DNA of 7,534 nucleotides from Sulfurimonas sp. UBA6014 (GTDB taxonomy: Bacteria > Campylobacterota > Campylobacteria > Campylobacterales > Sulfurimonadaceae), in NCBI GenBank assembly GCA_002428085.1, contig DJAA01000003.1, positions 1 to 7,534 on the forward strand, in the 5' to 3' direction. Under the pieces are notes generated by a model. The model saw nothing but the letters and a program-made list of their open reading frames with translations. It was not told the origin of the DNA and searched no databases. The translations under genes and the position numbers were made by a program. Below, one piece after another: positions 1 through 5,768 of the stretch (the stretch's first letter is position 1; each line of letters opens with the position of its first letter).

Positions 1-255
1 TTGGCTCAAAAGTGTGTCAGACTTTTAAAAGAGGGTTTTCATGCAGAGGGTGTCAATATTGGCATGAATCTTGGAAAAGCTGGCGGGGCAGGGATTGCTG
101 AGCATATTCACATGCATTTAGTTCCTCGCTGGGAACGTGATACGAACTTTATAACCGCCATCGCAGACACACGTGTTTATTCTACAGATTTTCTCAAAGT
201 ATACGAAAACATAAAAAAATTGATACCAAAATATATAGATTTAAATCTGCTGTGA
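1..255 (+). CDS. HIT-family nucleotide hydrolase/transferase, C-terminal part
   Basis: This is the C-terminal half of a histidine-triad (HIT) protein; the reading frame is open to the window edge, so the N-terminal half (about 80 residues in a ~160-residue family) lies outside and the TTG at base 1 is probably not the real start. The visible diagnostic is the triad HIHMH at residues 35-39 of the visible part, with the middle His37 expected to be the nucleophile, preceded by GMNLGKAGGAGIAEH and followed by LVPRWERDTNF. That context is typical of the Ap4A-phosphorylase/hydrolase-like HIT branch, which acts on dinucleoside polyphosphates or nucleotide phosphoramidates in the cytoplasm. The exact substrate cannot be assigned. 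It ends 34 bp before the sulfite dehydrogenase gene on the same strand and may be cotranscribed, although no functional link to sulfite oxidation is obvious. Confidence 0.9.
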   Translation: MAQKCVRLLKEGFHAEGVNIGMNLGKAGGAGIAEHIHMHLVPRWERDTNFITAIADTRVYSTDFLKVYENIKKLIPKYIDLNLL

Positions 256-275
256 TACACTACAATTAAAATTAT

Positions 276-280
276 AAGGA
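276..280 (+). promoter_or_regulatory. Ribosome binding site of sorA
   Basis: AAGGA with a 9-base spacer before the ATG at 290. It supports that start, which places a twin-arginine motif at residues 3-4 of the protein. Confidence 0.7.
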
Positions 281-289
281 ACTGTAAAA

Positions 290-1486
290 ATGCAAAGAAG
301 AGATTTTTTAAAAGCATCCGTTGCTGCTTCTGCTGTTGCCCTTAGCACTTCAGCTTTTGCTGGCATAACCACCCAACCCATAGATTCTCGCAAGCCCTCA
401 AAAATTGCTTTTCCTGAGAAAAAACCACTTATCACTTACTCGGATAGACCACCTCTTTTAGAGAGTCCTCGAGAGACTTTCAGCCGCTCTATAACCCCAA
501 ATGATGAGTTTTTTGTACGATGGCACATGCCTGATATTCCGACGTATATAGATACTGAGGCTTACAGAATCAGCATCAACGGACTAGTAGAAAAAGAGCT
601 CTCTATTTCCCTTAAAGAACTCAAAAATGATTTTGAACAAGTTGAAGTTACTTCTGTGCTTCAGTGCGGCGGAAATAGCCGTTCAGCTTTCAAACCAATC
701 GCTGGCGGTATCCAGTGGGGTAGCGGTGCTATGGGCTGTGCAAAGTGGAAAGGTGTAAGACTAAGTGATATTTTAAACCGTGCAGGGATAAAAAAAGATG
801 CCCAGTGGATAGGTTTTAACGGAAGTGAAAAAGCCATATACTATGAAACTCCAAACTTTGTCAGAGAGATGAAACTTGATGAGCTTGATGACCATGTTAT
901 CGTAGCGTATGAGATGAATGGTGAGGATTTACCGTACTTAAACGGTTTTCCTGTTCGTCTTATCATTCCAGGACACTACTCCGATAGTTGGGTGAAAATG
1001 CTCAGTAATATCACTGTGACAAAAGAGTATCAGTCACTTTTCTTTATGGATATCGCTTATCGTGTCCCTGACAATGCAACCGAATCGGAAACTCCAGAAA
1101 AGAGGTTTAAAACAACAAAACCTATAGCCATCATGAACGTCAAATCTGTTATAGGTTACCCGACGAATGAAACGGTTGTTTATCATAACTCCCACGTAGT
1201 TGTTCGCGGCGTTGCTTGGGATGATGGTCATGGGATTAAAGAGGTACTTGTGTCTATCGATGGCGGTAAAACATGGAATACGTCTATTTTAGAAAAAGAT
1301 GTTGACCGATATGCGTTTAGGGGGTTTAGATTTTCTTTTAAACCTACGACTTACGGCAAAGTAACGATCATGGCAAAAGCTATCAACCGTCTTGGAGAGG
1401 AGCAGCCTTTGGCAGAAAATGTTTTATGGAATCATGGCGGATACAAATACAACGGTATCGATACAGTTACAATCGAAGTGGTTTAA
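290..1486 (+). CDS. sorA: Sulfite dehydrogenase, molybdopterin subunit (SorA/SoxC family)
   Basis: 398-residue periplasmic molybdoenzyme of the sulfite oxidase family, oxidising sulfite to sulfate. The N-terminus has a Tat signal (RRDFLK at residues 3-8, hydrophobic stretch, likely cleavage after the AFA at 22-24), as expected for a cofactor-loaded exported enzyme. The molybdopterin domain spans about 60-250. Visible active-site elements are FFVRWH (Arg77, His79), VLQCGGNSR (the Mo-ligating Cys126, with Arg131), AYEMNG at 206-211, and a Tyr near 257 (AYRVP) in the likely place of the family's catalytic tyrosine. Residues from about 275 to the end match the Mo-co dimerisation domain (SIDGGKTWN at 322-330). 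The haem-binding domain of vertebrate sulfite oxidase is absent; the electron acceptor is instead encoded by the next gene. The single-haem partner favours the SorAB type (known in Campylobacter jejuni as Cj0005c/Cj0004c) over SoxCD, whose SoxD is a larger di-haem protein. Confidence 0.9.
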   Translation: MQRRDFLKASVAASAVALSTSAFAGITTQPIDSRKPSKIAFPEKKPLITYSDRPPLLESPRETFSRSITPNDEFFVRWHMPDIPTYIDTEAYRISINGLVEKELSISLKELKNDFEQVEVTSVLQCGGNSRSAFKPIAGGIQWGSGAMGCAKWKGVRLSDILNRAGIKKDAQWIGFNGSEKAIYYETPNFVREMKLDELDDHVIVAYEMNGEDLPYLNGFPVRLIIPGHYSDSWVKMLSNITVTKEYQSLFFMDIAYRVPDNATESETPEKRFKTTKPIAIMNVKSVIGYPTNETVVYHNSHVVVRGVAWDDGHGIKEVLVSIDGGKTWNTSILEKDVDRYAFRGFRFSFKPTTYGKVTIMAKAINRLGEEQPLAENVLWNHGGYKYNGIDTVTIEVV

Positions 1487-1490
1487 GGAG
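1485..1490 (+). promoter_or_regulatory. Ribosome binding site deciding the sorB start
   Basis: AAGGAG overlaps the sorA stop codon. The next gene opens with two consecutive ATG codons, at 1494 and 1497. The spacer is only 3 bases to the first and 6 to the second, so 1497 is preferred. Confidence 0.6.
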
Positions 1491-1496
1491 AAAATG

Positions 1497-1805
1497 ATGA
1501 AAAAAATAATAATACTCGCCATAGTAGCCGTATCTGCTCTTTTTGCACAGGTAAATGAAGCGGTGGAAGTTCCCTATATCTCTTATGAGATTAAAATGGG
1601 CAAGGGATTTGAGACAGTGGATGCAAACTGCTTAATGTGCCACTCTTTTGGATATATCATCAACCAAGGACCTCAATCGAAAGATTTTTGGTATAAAAAA
1701 ACTATAAAAATGATTGAGCATTTTAAAGCGCCTATTACAAAAGAGGATACAGTGATTATCACGGATTATCTTTTTCAACATTATGGAAATGGTAAGCTAA
1801 AATAA
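1497..1805 (+). CDS. sorB: Sulfite dehydrogenase cytochrome c subunit (SorB-like)
   Basis: 102-residue exported mono-haem cytochrome c, likely the electron-accepting subunit of the sulfite dehydrogenase encoded just upstream. MKKIIILAIVAVSALFAQ is a clear Sec signal peptide, as needed for periplasmic haem attachment. The haem c motif is CLMCH at residues 45-49 (Cys45, Cys48, His49). A Met at 71, in KMIEHFKAPI, is the likely sixth ligand and stands where small SorB cytochromes carry it. The translation start follows sorA by 10 bp, so the two are translationally close and surely cotranscribed. A longer reading from 1392 is open but would run inside sorA and bury the signal peptide, so it was rejected. 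SorB identity rests on size, motif and position; another small class I cytochrome c is the alternative. Confidence 0.87.
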   Translation: MKKIIILAIVAVSALFAQVNEAVEVPYISYEIKMGKGFETVDANCLMCHSFGYIINQGPQSKDFWYKKTIKMIEHFKAPITKEDTVIITDYLFQHYGNGKLK

Positions 1806-1835
1806 CTTTTATACCAGAGATTTAAGGAAAACAAT

Positions 1836-2162
1836 ATGTTAAGTGTACTTTTAGAGTTTAGTATGTTTCCTATCTCAGAGGCTTGTAGGGACGGCTCATC
1901 GGTTGCTCAATATGTCAGTAAAGTCATAGATGCCATAGACAAATCGGGTGTGCCTTATCAGCTCACACCGATGGGGACTGTCATAGAAGCTTCGAGCATG
2001 GAAGAGGCTTTGGGTATTGTGGAGTTGGCGTATGCGCAGCTTGATGATTGTGAAAGAGTGTACTCTTCCCTCAAGTTTGATATTCGCAAAAACTGTAAAA
2101 ATAGACTCAAAACTAAAATAGAATCTGTTGAGAAAATTTTAAACAGAGAAATAAATCACTAG
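1836..2162 (+). CDS. MTH1187/PF01910 family thiamine-binding protein
   Basis: 108-residue cytoplasmic protein resembling the MTH1187 (DUF77, Thiamine_BP, PF01910) family: small ferredoxin-like-fold proteins that bind thiamine or related ligands and assemble as dimers or tetramers. Features seen are an N-terminal strand MLSVLLEFSMFPISE, SVAQYVSKVIDAIDKSGVPY at about 22-41, then LTPMGTVIE (43-51), which is the hallmark segment, and a late RVYSSLKFDIR strand with KIESVEKIL near the end. There is no signal peptide or membrane segment. The start is supported by AAGGA at 1824-1828 with a 7-base spacer. It follows sorB by 30 bp on the same strand and probably ends the operon. A role in sulfite oxidation is not known for this family; it may simply be a cotranscribed housekeeping gene. 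Confidence 0.8.
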   Translation: MLSVLLEFSMFPISEACRDGSSVAQYVSKVIDAIDKSGVPYQLTPMGTVIEASSMEEALGIVELAYAQLDDCERVYSSLKFDIRKNCKNRLKTKIESVEKILNREINH

Positions 2163-2195
2163 ATTTTTTGCAGTAACTTTGCTCAACAAAGCAGT

Positions 2196-2303
2196 CTATT
2201 TCTTATCTTTTTTTCTTCTTAGAGTAAAAATAAATAGAGCAGCGAGAACTACGAATAGTCCCATTCGAATTGTGAGTGTTACGAGGTCTGTTGAGTCTTC
2301 CAA
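2196..2303 (-). CDS. Small single-helix membrane protein (35 residues), unknown function
   Basis: A short gene with a TTG start at 2303 and TAG stop. AAAAAGG at 2311-2317 is a good ribosome binding site with a 7-base spacer, and an in-frame stop lies 12 bases upstream of the TTG, so the start cannot be further away. The product has an acidic N-terminus (MEDSTDL), one transmembrane helix (MGLFVVLAALFIFTL, residues 14-28) and a strongly basic tail (RRKKDKK). That charge pattern predicts an inner-membrane protein with the tail in the cytoplasm. It lies 45 bp downstream of tRNA-Gln with no terminator between, so it is probably expressed from the tRNA promoter. An internal ATG at codon 14 has no ribosome binding site. 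I do not recognise the family; the membrane topology and ribosome binding site are the case for it being real. Confidence 0.55.
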   Translation of the reverse strand: MEDSTDLVTLTIRMGLFVVLAALFIFTLRRKKDKK

Positions 2304-2310
2304 GATAGAG

Positions 2311-2317
2311 CCTTTTT
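2311..2317 (-). promoter_or_regulatory. Ribosome binding site of the 35-residue membrane protein
   Basis: AAAAAGG on the minus strand, 7 bases before a TTG codon. It is the main evidence for the non-ATG start of this small gene. Confidence 0.5.
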
Positions 2318-2348
2318 AGTATGAAATTTTGTTTGATTGTTTTTATTG

Positions 2349-2423
2349 TGGATGGGGATACAGGATTCGAACCTGTGAATGGTGGCACCAAAAGCCACTG
2401 CCTTACCGCTTGGCGAATCCCCA
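2349..2423 (-). tRNA. tRNA-Gln (anticodon UUG)
   Basis: A full cloverleaf can be folded. The acceptor stem is TGGGGAT with ATCCCCA, the D arm is GCC-AAGCGGTAA-GGC, and the anticodon stem GTGGC/GCCAC encloses the loop TTTTGGT, giving anticodon TTG (reads CAA). The T arm is ACAGG-TTCGAAT-CCTGT. The 3' CCA is encoded at 2351-2349, preceded by a U in the discriminator position (2352). The U1-A72 first pair is the known recognition feature of bacterial tRNA-Gln that is charged with Glu and then amidated by GatCAB, which is the route used in Campylobacterota. An extended -10 element lies about 30 bases upstream, and the 35-residue membrane protein gene follows. Confidence 0.97.
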
Positions 2424-2454
2424 ATTTTGAATATGCTAGATTTATTTGGGCGAA

Positions 2455-2463
2455 ATTCTAACA
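2455..2463 (-). promoter_or_regulatory. Extended -10 promoter of tRNA-Gln
   Basis: TGTTAGAAT on the minus strand is an extended -10 (TGn plus TAGAAT), lying 31 bases before the tRNA 5' end. The sequence upstream is AT-rich with no clear TTGACA, as is common for sigma-70 promoters in this phylum. Directly after it comes TTCGCCC, a GC-rich discriminator of the kind that makes stable-RNA promoters sensitive to ppGpp. The start point would be near 2448. Confidence 0.55.
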
Positions 2464-2532
2464 TAAAAACTTTAAAAAATATTTATAACATGGTGTATTT
2501 TGATTTTACATTTAGTATAGATAAAATAGACC

Positions 2533-2631
2533 AGACTTCTTTCATAACCCTCTTTTAAATTGCTTCGCTTTGCTCGCAATGACGGTCATGGCGAGGCAAC
2601 GACAAAGCAATCTTTGATTTGAAAGAAATCT
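2533..2631. repeat. Imperfect palindromic element (~99 bp, REP/MITE-like)
   Basis: The two halves are imperfect reverse complements. The outer arms match as AGACTTCTTTCA (2533-2544) against AGATTTCTTTCA read back from 2631. The inner arms are ATTGCTT...GCTCGCAATGACG (2559-2583) against the reverse strand of 2587-2610, ATTGCTTTGTCGTTGCCTCGCCATG. The centre is clearly more GC-rich than the AT-rich flanks. The core ATTGCTTCGCTTTGCTCGCAATGAC resembles dispersed palindromes seen in many bacterial genomes. It encodes no protein. It lies between the ferritin gene and the tRNA-Gln promoter, and its RNA could fold into a long hairpin. Copy number in the genome cannot be judged from the window. Confidence 0.65.
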
Positions 2632-2632
2632 A

Positions 2633-2653
2633 CTAAAAAATTTATTTTTTTAG
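2633..2653 (-). terminator. Weak AT-rich hairpin at the end of the ferritin gene
   Basis: CTAAAAAA and TTTTTTAG form an 8-bp inverted repeat around a 5-base loop, overlapping the ferritin stop codon. On the minus strand the stem ends in a T run, but it has only one G-C pair, so termination here is uncertain. The palindromic element just beyond could serve instead. Confidence 0.25.
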
Positions 2654-3162
2654 AAACTCTTTTTAATATTATCAATAAATTCTGTAATATCATCATGAAG
2701 TGTTTGAAGGTCTTCTTCATGCTCGACCTCATCACTCAGTATTTGACTTACCAAATCATATGTTACGATATCTTTGTTTCTTGTCATATCCACGATATTA
2801 CTATAGGTGTGAATTGCACATTGTTCCCCTTTTATAGCATCTTTTAAAATGCTCACTACATCAAAATCACTAGGAGCGTCATATCCGCAATTTGAATATT
2901 TCGTCCAGTCATCTAGATGCAAAAGAGGAGTGCCCCCAAGTTGCAAAATTCTATCTGCTACCATAGTTGCGTGTCTTAATTCATCTGCTGCATGTTGGTT
3001 CAATTCAACTATTGCGGCATCTTTCATGAGACCTTTGACAACTTTACTCTCAATAAAATATTGATAATAAGCAAGCCATTCATCTGCATAAGCTTTATTG
3101 AGAATATTGATGATATCTTTAACTTCTATCCCTTTGATAATCGAATTTCCAACTCGTGCCAT
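2650..3162 (-). CDS. Dps-like ferritin (DPSL/thioferritin-type) iron-storage or peroxide-defence protein
   Basis: 170-residue cytoplasmic four-helix ferritin-like protein. The di-iron ligand set can be read in the expected order: Glu28 (ADEWLAYYQYF), Glu61 and His64 (ADELRHA, an ExxH), Glu113 (KGEQCAIHTY) and Glu145 with His148 (DEVEHEEDL, a second ExxH). This bacterioferritin-style ligation combined with Cys92 (SNCGY) and Cys115 (EQCAI) recalls the DPSL or thioferritin branch, where a cysteine pair sits near the di-iron site and the cage oxidises iron with hydrogen peroxide. No haem Met was assigned. The start has AAGGA (3170-3174) with a 7-base spacer. It lies 111 bp after the TonB receptor on the same strand, with its own promoter candidate and a Fur-box-like site upstream. 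An ordinary bacterioferritin or DNA-binding Dps is less likely. Confidence 0.82.
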   Translation of the reverse strand: MARVGNSIIKGIEVKDIINILNKAYADEWLAYYQYFIESKVVKGLMKDAAIVELNQHAADELRHATMVADRILQLGGTPLLHLDDWTKYSNCGYDAPSDFDVVSILKDAIKGEQCAIHTYSNIVDMTRNKDIVTYDLVSQILSDEVEHEEDLQTLHDDITEFIDNIKKSF

Positions 3163-3181
3163 GATAAATTCCTTATATTTT

Positions 3182-3190
3182 TGTATAGCA
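3182..3190 (-). promoter_or_regulatory. Candidate extended -10 promoter of the ferritin gene
   Basis: TGCTATACA on the minus strand fits an extended -10, ending 19 bases before the ATG; the leader would be only about 12 bases and contain the AAGGA. No well-spaced -35 is visible: TTGAGA is 20 bases upstream, which is longer than ideal. Confidence 0.35.
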
Positions 3191-3220
3191 ATAGTCTACT
3201 CTAAATTTCTCAACAAGCGA

Positions 3221-3239
3221 CTTATCATTCTCATTCTTG
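3221..3239 (-). promoter_or_regulatory. Fur-box-like site upstream of the ferritin gene
   Basis: On the minus strand the segment reads CAAGAATGAGAATGATAAG. Its core AATGAGAATGATAA agrees at 11 of 14 positions with the matching part of the classical Fur consensus (AATGATAATCATTA), counted by eye. It lies about 45-60 bases before the ferritin -10 candidate, in the gap after the TonB receptor gene. That distance would suit activation or a remote operator better than simple blocking. Confidence 0.35.
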
Positions 3240-3273
3240 CAAATTTATAAATCGCACACTCATCTGCAACCTC

Positions 3274-5400
3274 TTATAAATTAAAAGGCACTGTAAGTGT
3301 CAATGAAATATCTCGTCCCATGCCCAGAGCATATCCCTTATAAGTATCGAGAAAATCTCGGTACTTAGTATCTAGCAAATTGGTGATTTTTATTCCTAGT
3401 TTTGCTTTTTGCTCGCCTATAGCTATGTCCGCGTTGTATCCTGCTCCCCATAAAGTGTATGCTTTCGTGTCTGCACTGCCAAAGGGCATCGTGTTGTATT
3501 GTGAAAACGGTTCATAACTTCCTGCGACTGTTTGCGATGCGGCATATTTCATATCGAGAGAAAATATAGAGTTTTGCAAAGCTCCAATTGCACCCACATT
3601 TTGATGCACCGCCAATCGAAGATTATTCGCGGGCATCATGGTTAGTTTACGGTCGTTGCTTGTGTCAAGCCCTTTTATAAGCTCAAAACCTCCCTCAAGG
3701 TTTGTCGAGTCGCTCACATAGCTGTCTATTGAAAACTCAAAACCTTGCATGGTTGCATCGGTTTGCTCATTTTGCATAATTGGCAAAAGAATTCCATTAA
3801 CAGTTTGTGTAGCCCCCGTGTTTGCAAGATAGATGTAATCTTTAATGGTGGTGTAATACATACCCAATGAGGCTTTCGTTTTCTCATCTTTATAACGTAA
3901 AGAGAGGTCTGTACCTAAGGTACTTTCGGCATGAAGCTCAGGATTTCCTTTCTGATACGCTTGAACCCCTCCATGAACTCCTCCTGCATAAAGCTCAAAA
4001 ATACTTGGCGCTCTAAATCCTCTTGCAATATTTCCAGCAAGATTCCAGTTTGATGTGAGACGATATGTTGCACCCAGTGAACCGCTGAAACCTGAAAAAT
4101 CTTGTTCGTTGTTTGTAGCGTCAAATATGCCTTCAGTTACAAACTGTGCATTGTTGCCATCAAGCGGTGCATTGACACTTTTGTGGTCATAACGCACTCC
4201 GACTTGAACAATCCACTTCTCATAATCGGCTTCTTCAAAGAGATAGATTGAGCGACCCTTCTCGGTTGCACTGGGGGAGAGTTTTCCTTCAAGGAGCTCT
4301 TGATCTTTATCAAATCCTTCAAATCCTATCTCTCCTATAAAATCACCAAGCTGTGGATGCTCTGCTGCAAAACGCCAATCGAGACGGTTGCTTTGTATCT
4401 CGAGATAATCTGCTGTTGCTTTTTTACTCTCCATGTTCTCATACGGAGTGTTTGTGGCAGCCTCACGCTGGTTAAAAGTATAAGAGAGCATAGGTTTTGC
4501 AATCCATTCTCCTAAAAAGAGCTCACTCTTTAGCTGAGTCTCGTTGTTTGTGAGCTTTTGCCCCGCTGATGCTACGGGATTAAAATCAGGTCCTGCGGTA
4601 TGACCTAAATAGTTTTGAAAACTTTGCCAGTATGTATGCTGGAGTGCTACATCGCCCCACTCATCGGTGTAGCCAATAGCAGCGAATGCAGATGTAGTTT
4701 CAAAGTTAGTGTAAGGCAATTCACCTGAAAAACGGGGTTTATCTCCAATAGCCGGATCACCTTTTTTCCAAGTATCGGCATCGGGAGTGTGAAAGTTATC
4801 TGCCTCGCGTTTTACAACGGCGACATTGACACCTAGTTTTCCCTGTGCCGTCTGAATTTTGGCACCGCCCATTCGCTCATTGTTGTTTGTGTGGTATTCG
4901 CCTGCGACTTCACCTGCGATTTTTGTTTCACCCTCTTTGGCGGAGAGGATTTTAGGGGAGAGAATATTAACAACGCCTCCGAGTGCATCTGAACCGTAAA
5001 GCACACCCTGTGCGCCACGGACAACTTCGATACTATCAGCGATAAAAGGGTCTGTATTTAAAATATGGCGGATACCATAGGTTTGTGAATCTGTAGCACT
5101 GGTATTAGAGAGTACCTTCACCCGTTCACCACTCATCCCTCGAACAACTGGCTTACCTGCTTGCGGACCTGTTGCGATGTTGTTTACCCCTGAAAACTCT
5201 TCCAGTATCCCTCCGAGTGAAGCCGTTGCTTTGAGTGTTTTTTCACTGTTTTGAATAACATTGATTTGGTTTGGACTATCAAATGTGTTATGTTCATGAA
5301 CAGGAGAAGCAGAGACACTAATAGTATCCATCTGATATACAGATGTGTCATTAGCCACTAATACAGTGGCAACTAAAGAAGAGAGTAATAATTTTTGCAT
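3274..5400 (-). CDS. TonB-dependent outer-membrane receptor, probably for a metal or metal chelate
   Basis: 708-residue outer-membrane active transporter driven by TonB-ExbBD. It starts with a Sec signal (MQKLLLSSLVATVLVA, cleavage near 16), then a TonB box (MDTISVSAS, 24-32). The plug domain covers about 40-150, including VVRGMSGERVKVL (85-97) and the strongly conserved IEVVRGAQGVLYGSDALGG (124-142). The remainder is the 22-strand barrel, with GFRAPSIFELYAGGVHGG at 461-478 and a typical end NLLDTKY...GMGRDISLTLTVPF. An HEH at 35-37 just after the TonB box, and the ELYA-GVH...GNPEL pattern, are shared with several zinc-type receptors such as ZnuD, but these do not prove the substrate. The start has AGGA (5408-5411) with a 7-base spacer. 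It lies 46 bp downstream of a His/Cys-rich small protein, so the two are probably cotranscribed. The family call is firm; the substrate is inference. Confidence 0.93.
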   Translation of the reverse strand: MQKLLLSSLVATVLVANDTSVYQMDTISVSASPVHEHNTFDSPNQINVIQNSEKTLKATASLGGILEEFSGVNNIATGPQAGKPVVRGMSGERVKVLSNTSATDSQTYGIRHILNTDPFIADSIEVVRGAQGVLYGSDALGGVVNILSPKILSAKEGETKIAGEVAGEYHTNNNERMGGAKIQTAQGKLGVNVAVVKREADNFHTPDADTWKKGDPAIGDKPRFSGELPYTNFETTSAFAAIGYTDEWGDVALQHTYWQSFQNYLGHTAGPDFNPVASAGQKLTNNETQLKSELFLGEWIAKPMLSYTFNQREAATNTPYENMESKKATADYLEIQSNRLDWRFAAEHPQLGDFIGEIGFEGFDKDQELLEGKLSPSATEKGRSIYLFEEADYEKWIVQVGVRYDHKSVNAPLDGNNAQFVTEGIFDATNNEQDFSGFSGSLGATYRLTSNWNLAGNIARGFRAPSIFELYAGGVHGGVQAYQKGNPELHAESTLGTDLSLRYKDEKTKASLGMYYTTIKDYIYLANTGATQTVNGILLPIMQNEQTDATMQGFEFSIDSYVSDSTNLEGGFELIKGLDTSNDRKLTMMPANNLRLAVHQNVGAIGALQNSIFSLDMKYAASQTVAGSYEPFSQYNTMPFGSADTKAYTLWGAGYNADIAIGEQKAKLGIKITNLLDTKYRDFLDTYKGYALGMGRDISLTLTVPFNL

Positions 5401-5446
5401 GGAAATATCCTAGTTATTTTTAAATATGTACATCATTGAAAAAGAA

Positions 5447-5704
5447 CTATAGAAGAGGAGGAGAGCGGCTTTTAAGAGAGATATTGACTTGATGAAATCT
5501 AGAAATATAAGAGGCATCAAAAGATTCAAAATAGCTATGTATTGATGCAAGAATCACACTCTCAATCAAAATTCCAGAGGTGTGTGCCACAAGACAGATT
5601 TCACAAGTTGCATCATTTGGATGGTCATGACCGAGTTCATGCACAACACCTACAAAAATAGAAAAGATAAATACAAAGGTAAAAAATTGCTTAAAGCGTT
5701 TCAT
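5447..5704 (-). CDS. Small His/Cys-rich membrane-anchored protein (DUF2946-like)
   Basis: 85-residue protein from the ATG at 5704. A TTG four codons earlier (5716) is possible, and neither start has a strong ribosome binding site. The N-terminus is basic then very hydrophobic (KQFFTFVFIFSIFVGVV, about 5-21), acting as a membrane anchor or signal peptide. Directly after it come HELGHDH (His22, His26, His28) and CEICLVAH (Cys34, Cys37, His41), a compact set of potential metal ligands predicted to face the periplasm. A second moderately hydrophobic segment follows at 43-59, and the end is SRSPP. The layout resembles DUF2946-type small proteins often found beside TonB-dependent metal receptors. 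The gene precedes the receptor by 46 bp in the same direction, suggesting a helper in metal uptake. Family membership is tentative and function unknown. Confidence 0.68.
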   Translation of the reverse strand: MKRFKQFFTFVFIFSIFVGVVHELGHDHPNDATCEICLVAHTSGILIESVILASIHSYFESFDASYISRFHQVNISLKSRSPPLL

Positions 5705-5739
5705 GAAGGGGTACAAGTATCTTTAATTTGCATAGTCAA

Positions 5740-5748
5740 ATTTTATCA
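5740..5748 (-). promoter_or_regulatory. Candidate extended -10 promoter for the small protein-TonB receptor unit
   Basis: TGATAAAAT on the minus strand is a fair extended -10, 35 bases before the ATG at 5704. Overlapping TTGATAA also matches half of a Campylobacterota-type Fur site, but the other half is poor. No -35 matches TTGACA. Confidence 0.4.
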
Positions 5749-5768
5749 ATTTACATCTTTAGCACATC

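Noticed and set aside
1392..1496. Longer N-terminus for the SorB cytochrome starting inside sorA
   Set aside because: The extension lies in another frame of sorA, has no ribosome binding site, and would place 34-35 residues before a perfect signal peptide.
2177..2191. CTTTG-CTCAA-CAAAG hairpin between the convergent thiamine-binding and small membrane protein genes
   Set aside because: Only a 5-bp stem and no immediate T run on either strand, so it is not a convincing terminator.
2203..2464. Two minus-strand frames across the tRNA-Gln
   Set aside because: Their translations come from the tRNA gene and its flanks; the cloverleaf explains the sequence.
3225..3257. Tiny minus-strand frame (10 codons, ATG after AGAGG) between the TonB receptor and ferritin genes
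   Set aside because: Too short and compositionally plain to separate from chance; it also overlaps the Fur-like site.
3915..5024. Several minus- and plus-strand frames inside the TonB receptor gene
   Set aside because: All are out-of-frame shadows of a continuous 708-codon gene with plug and barrel motifs.
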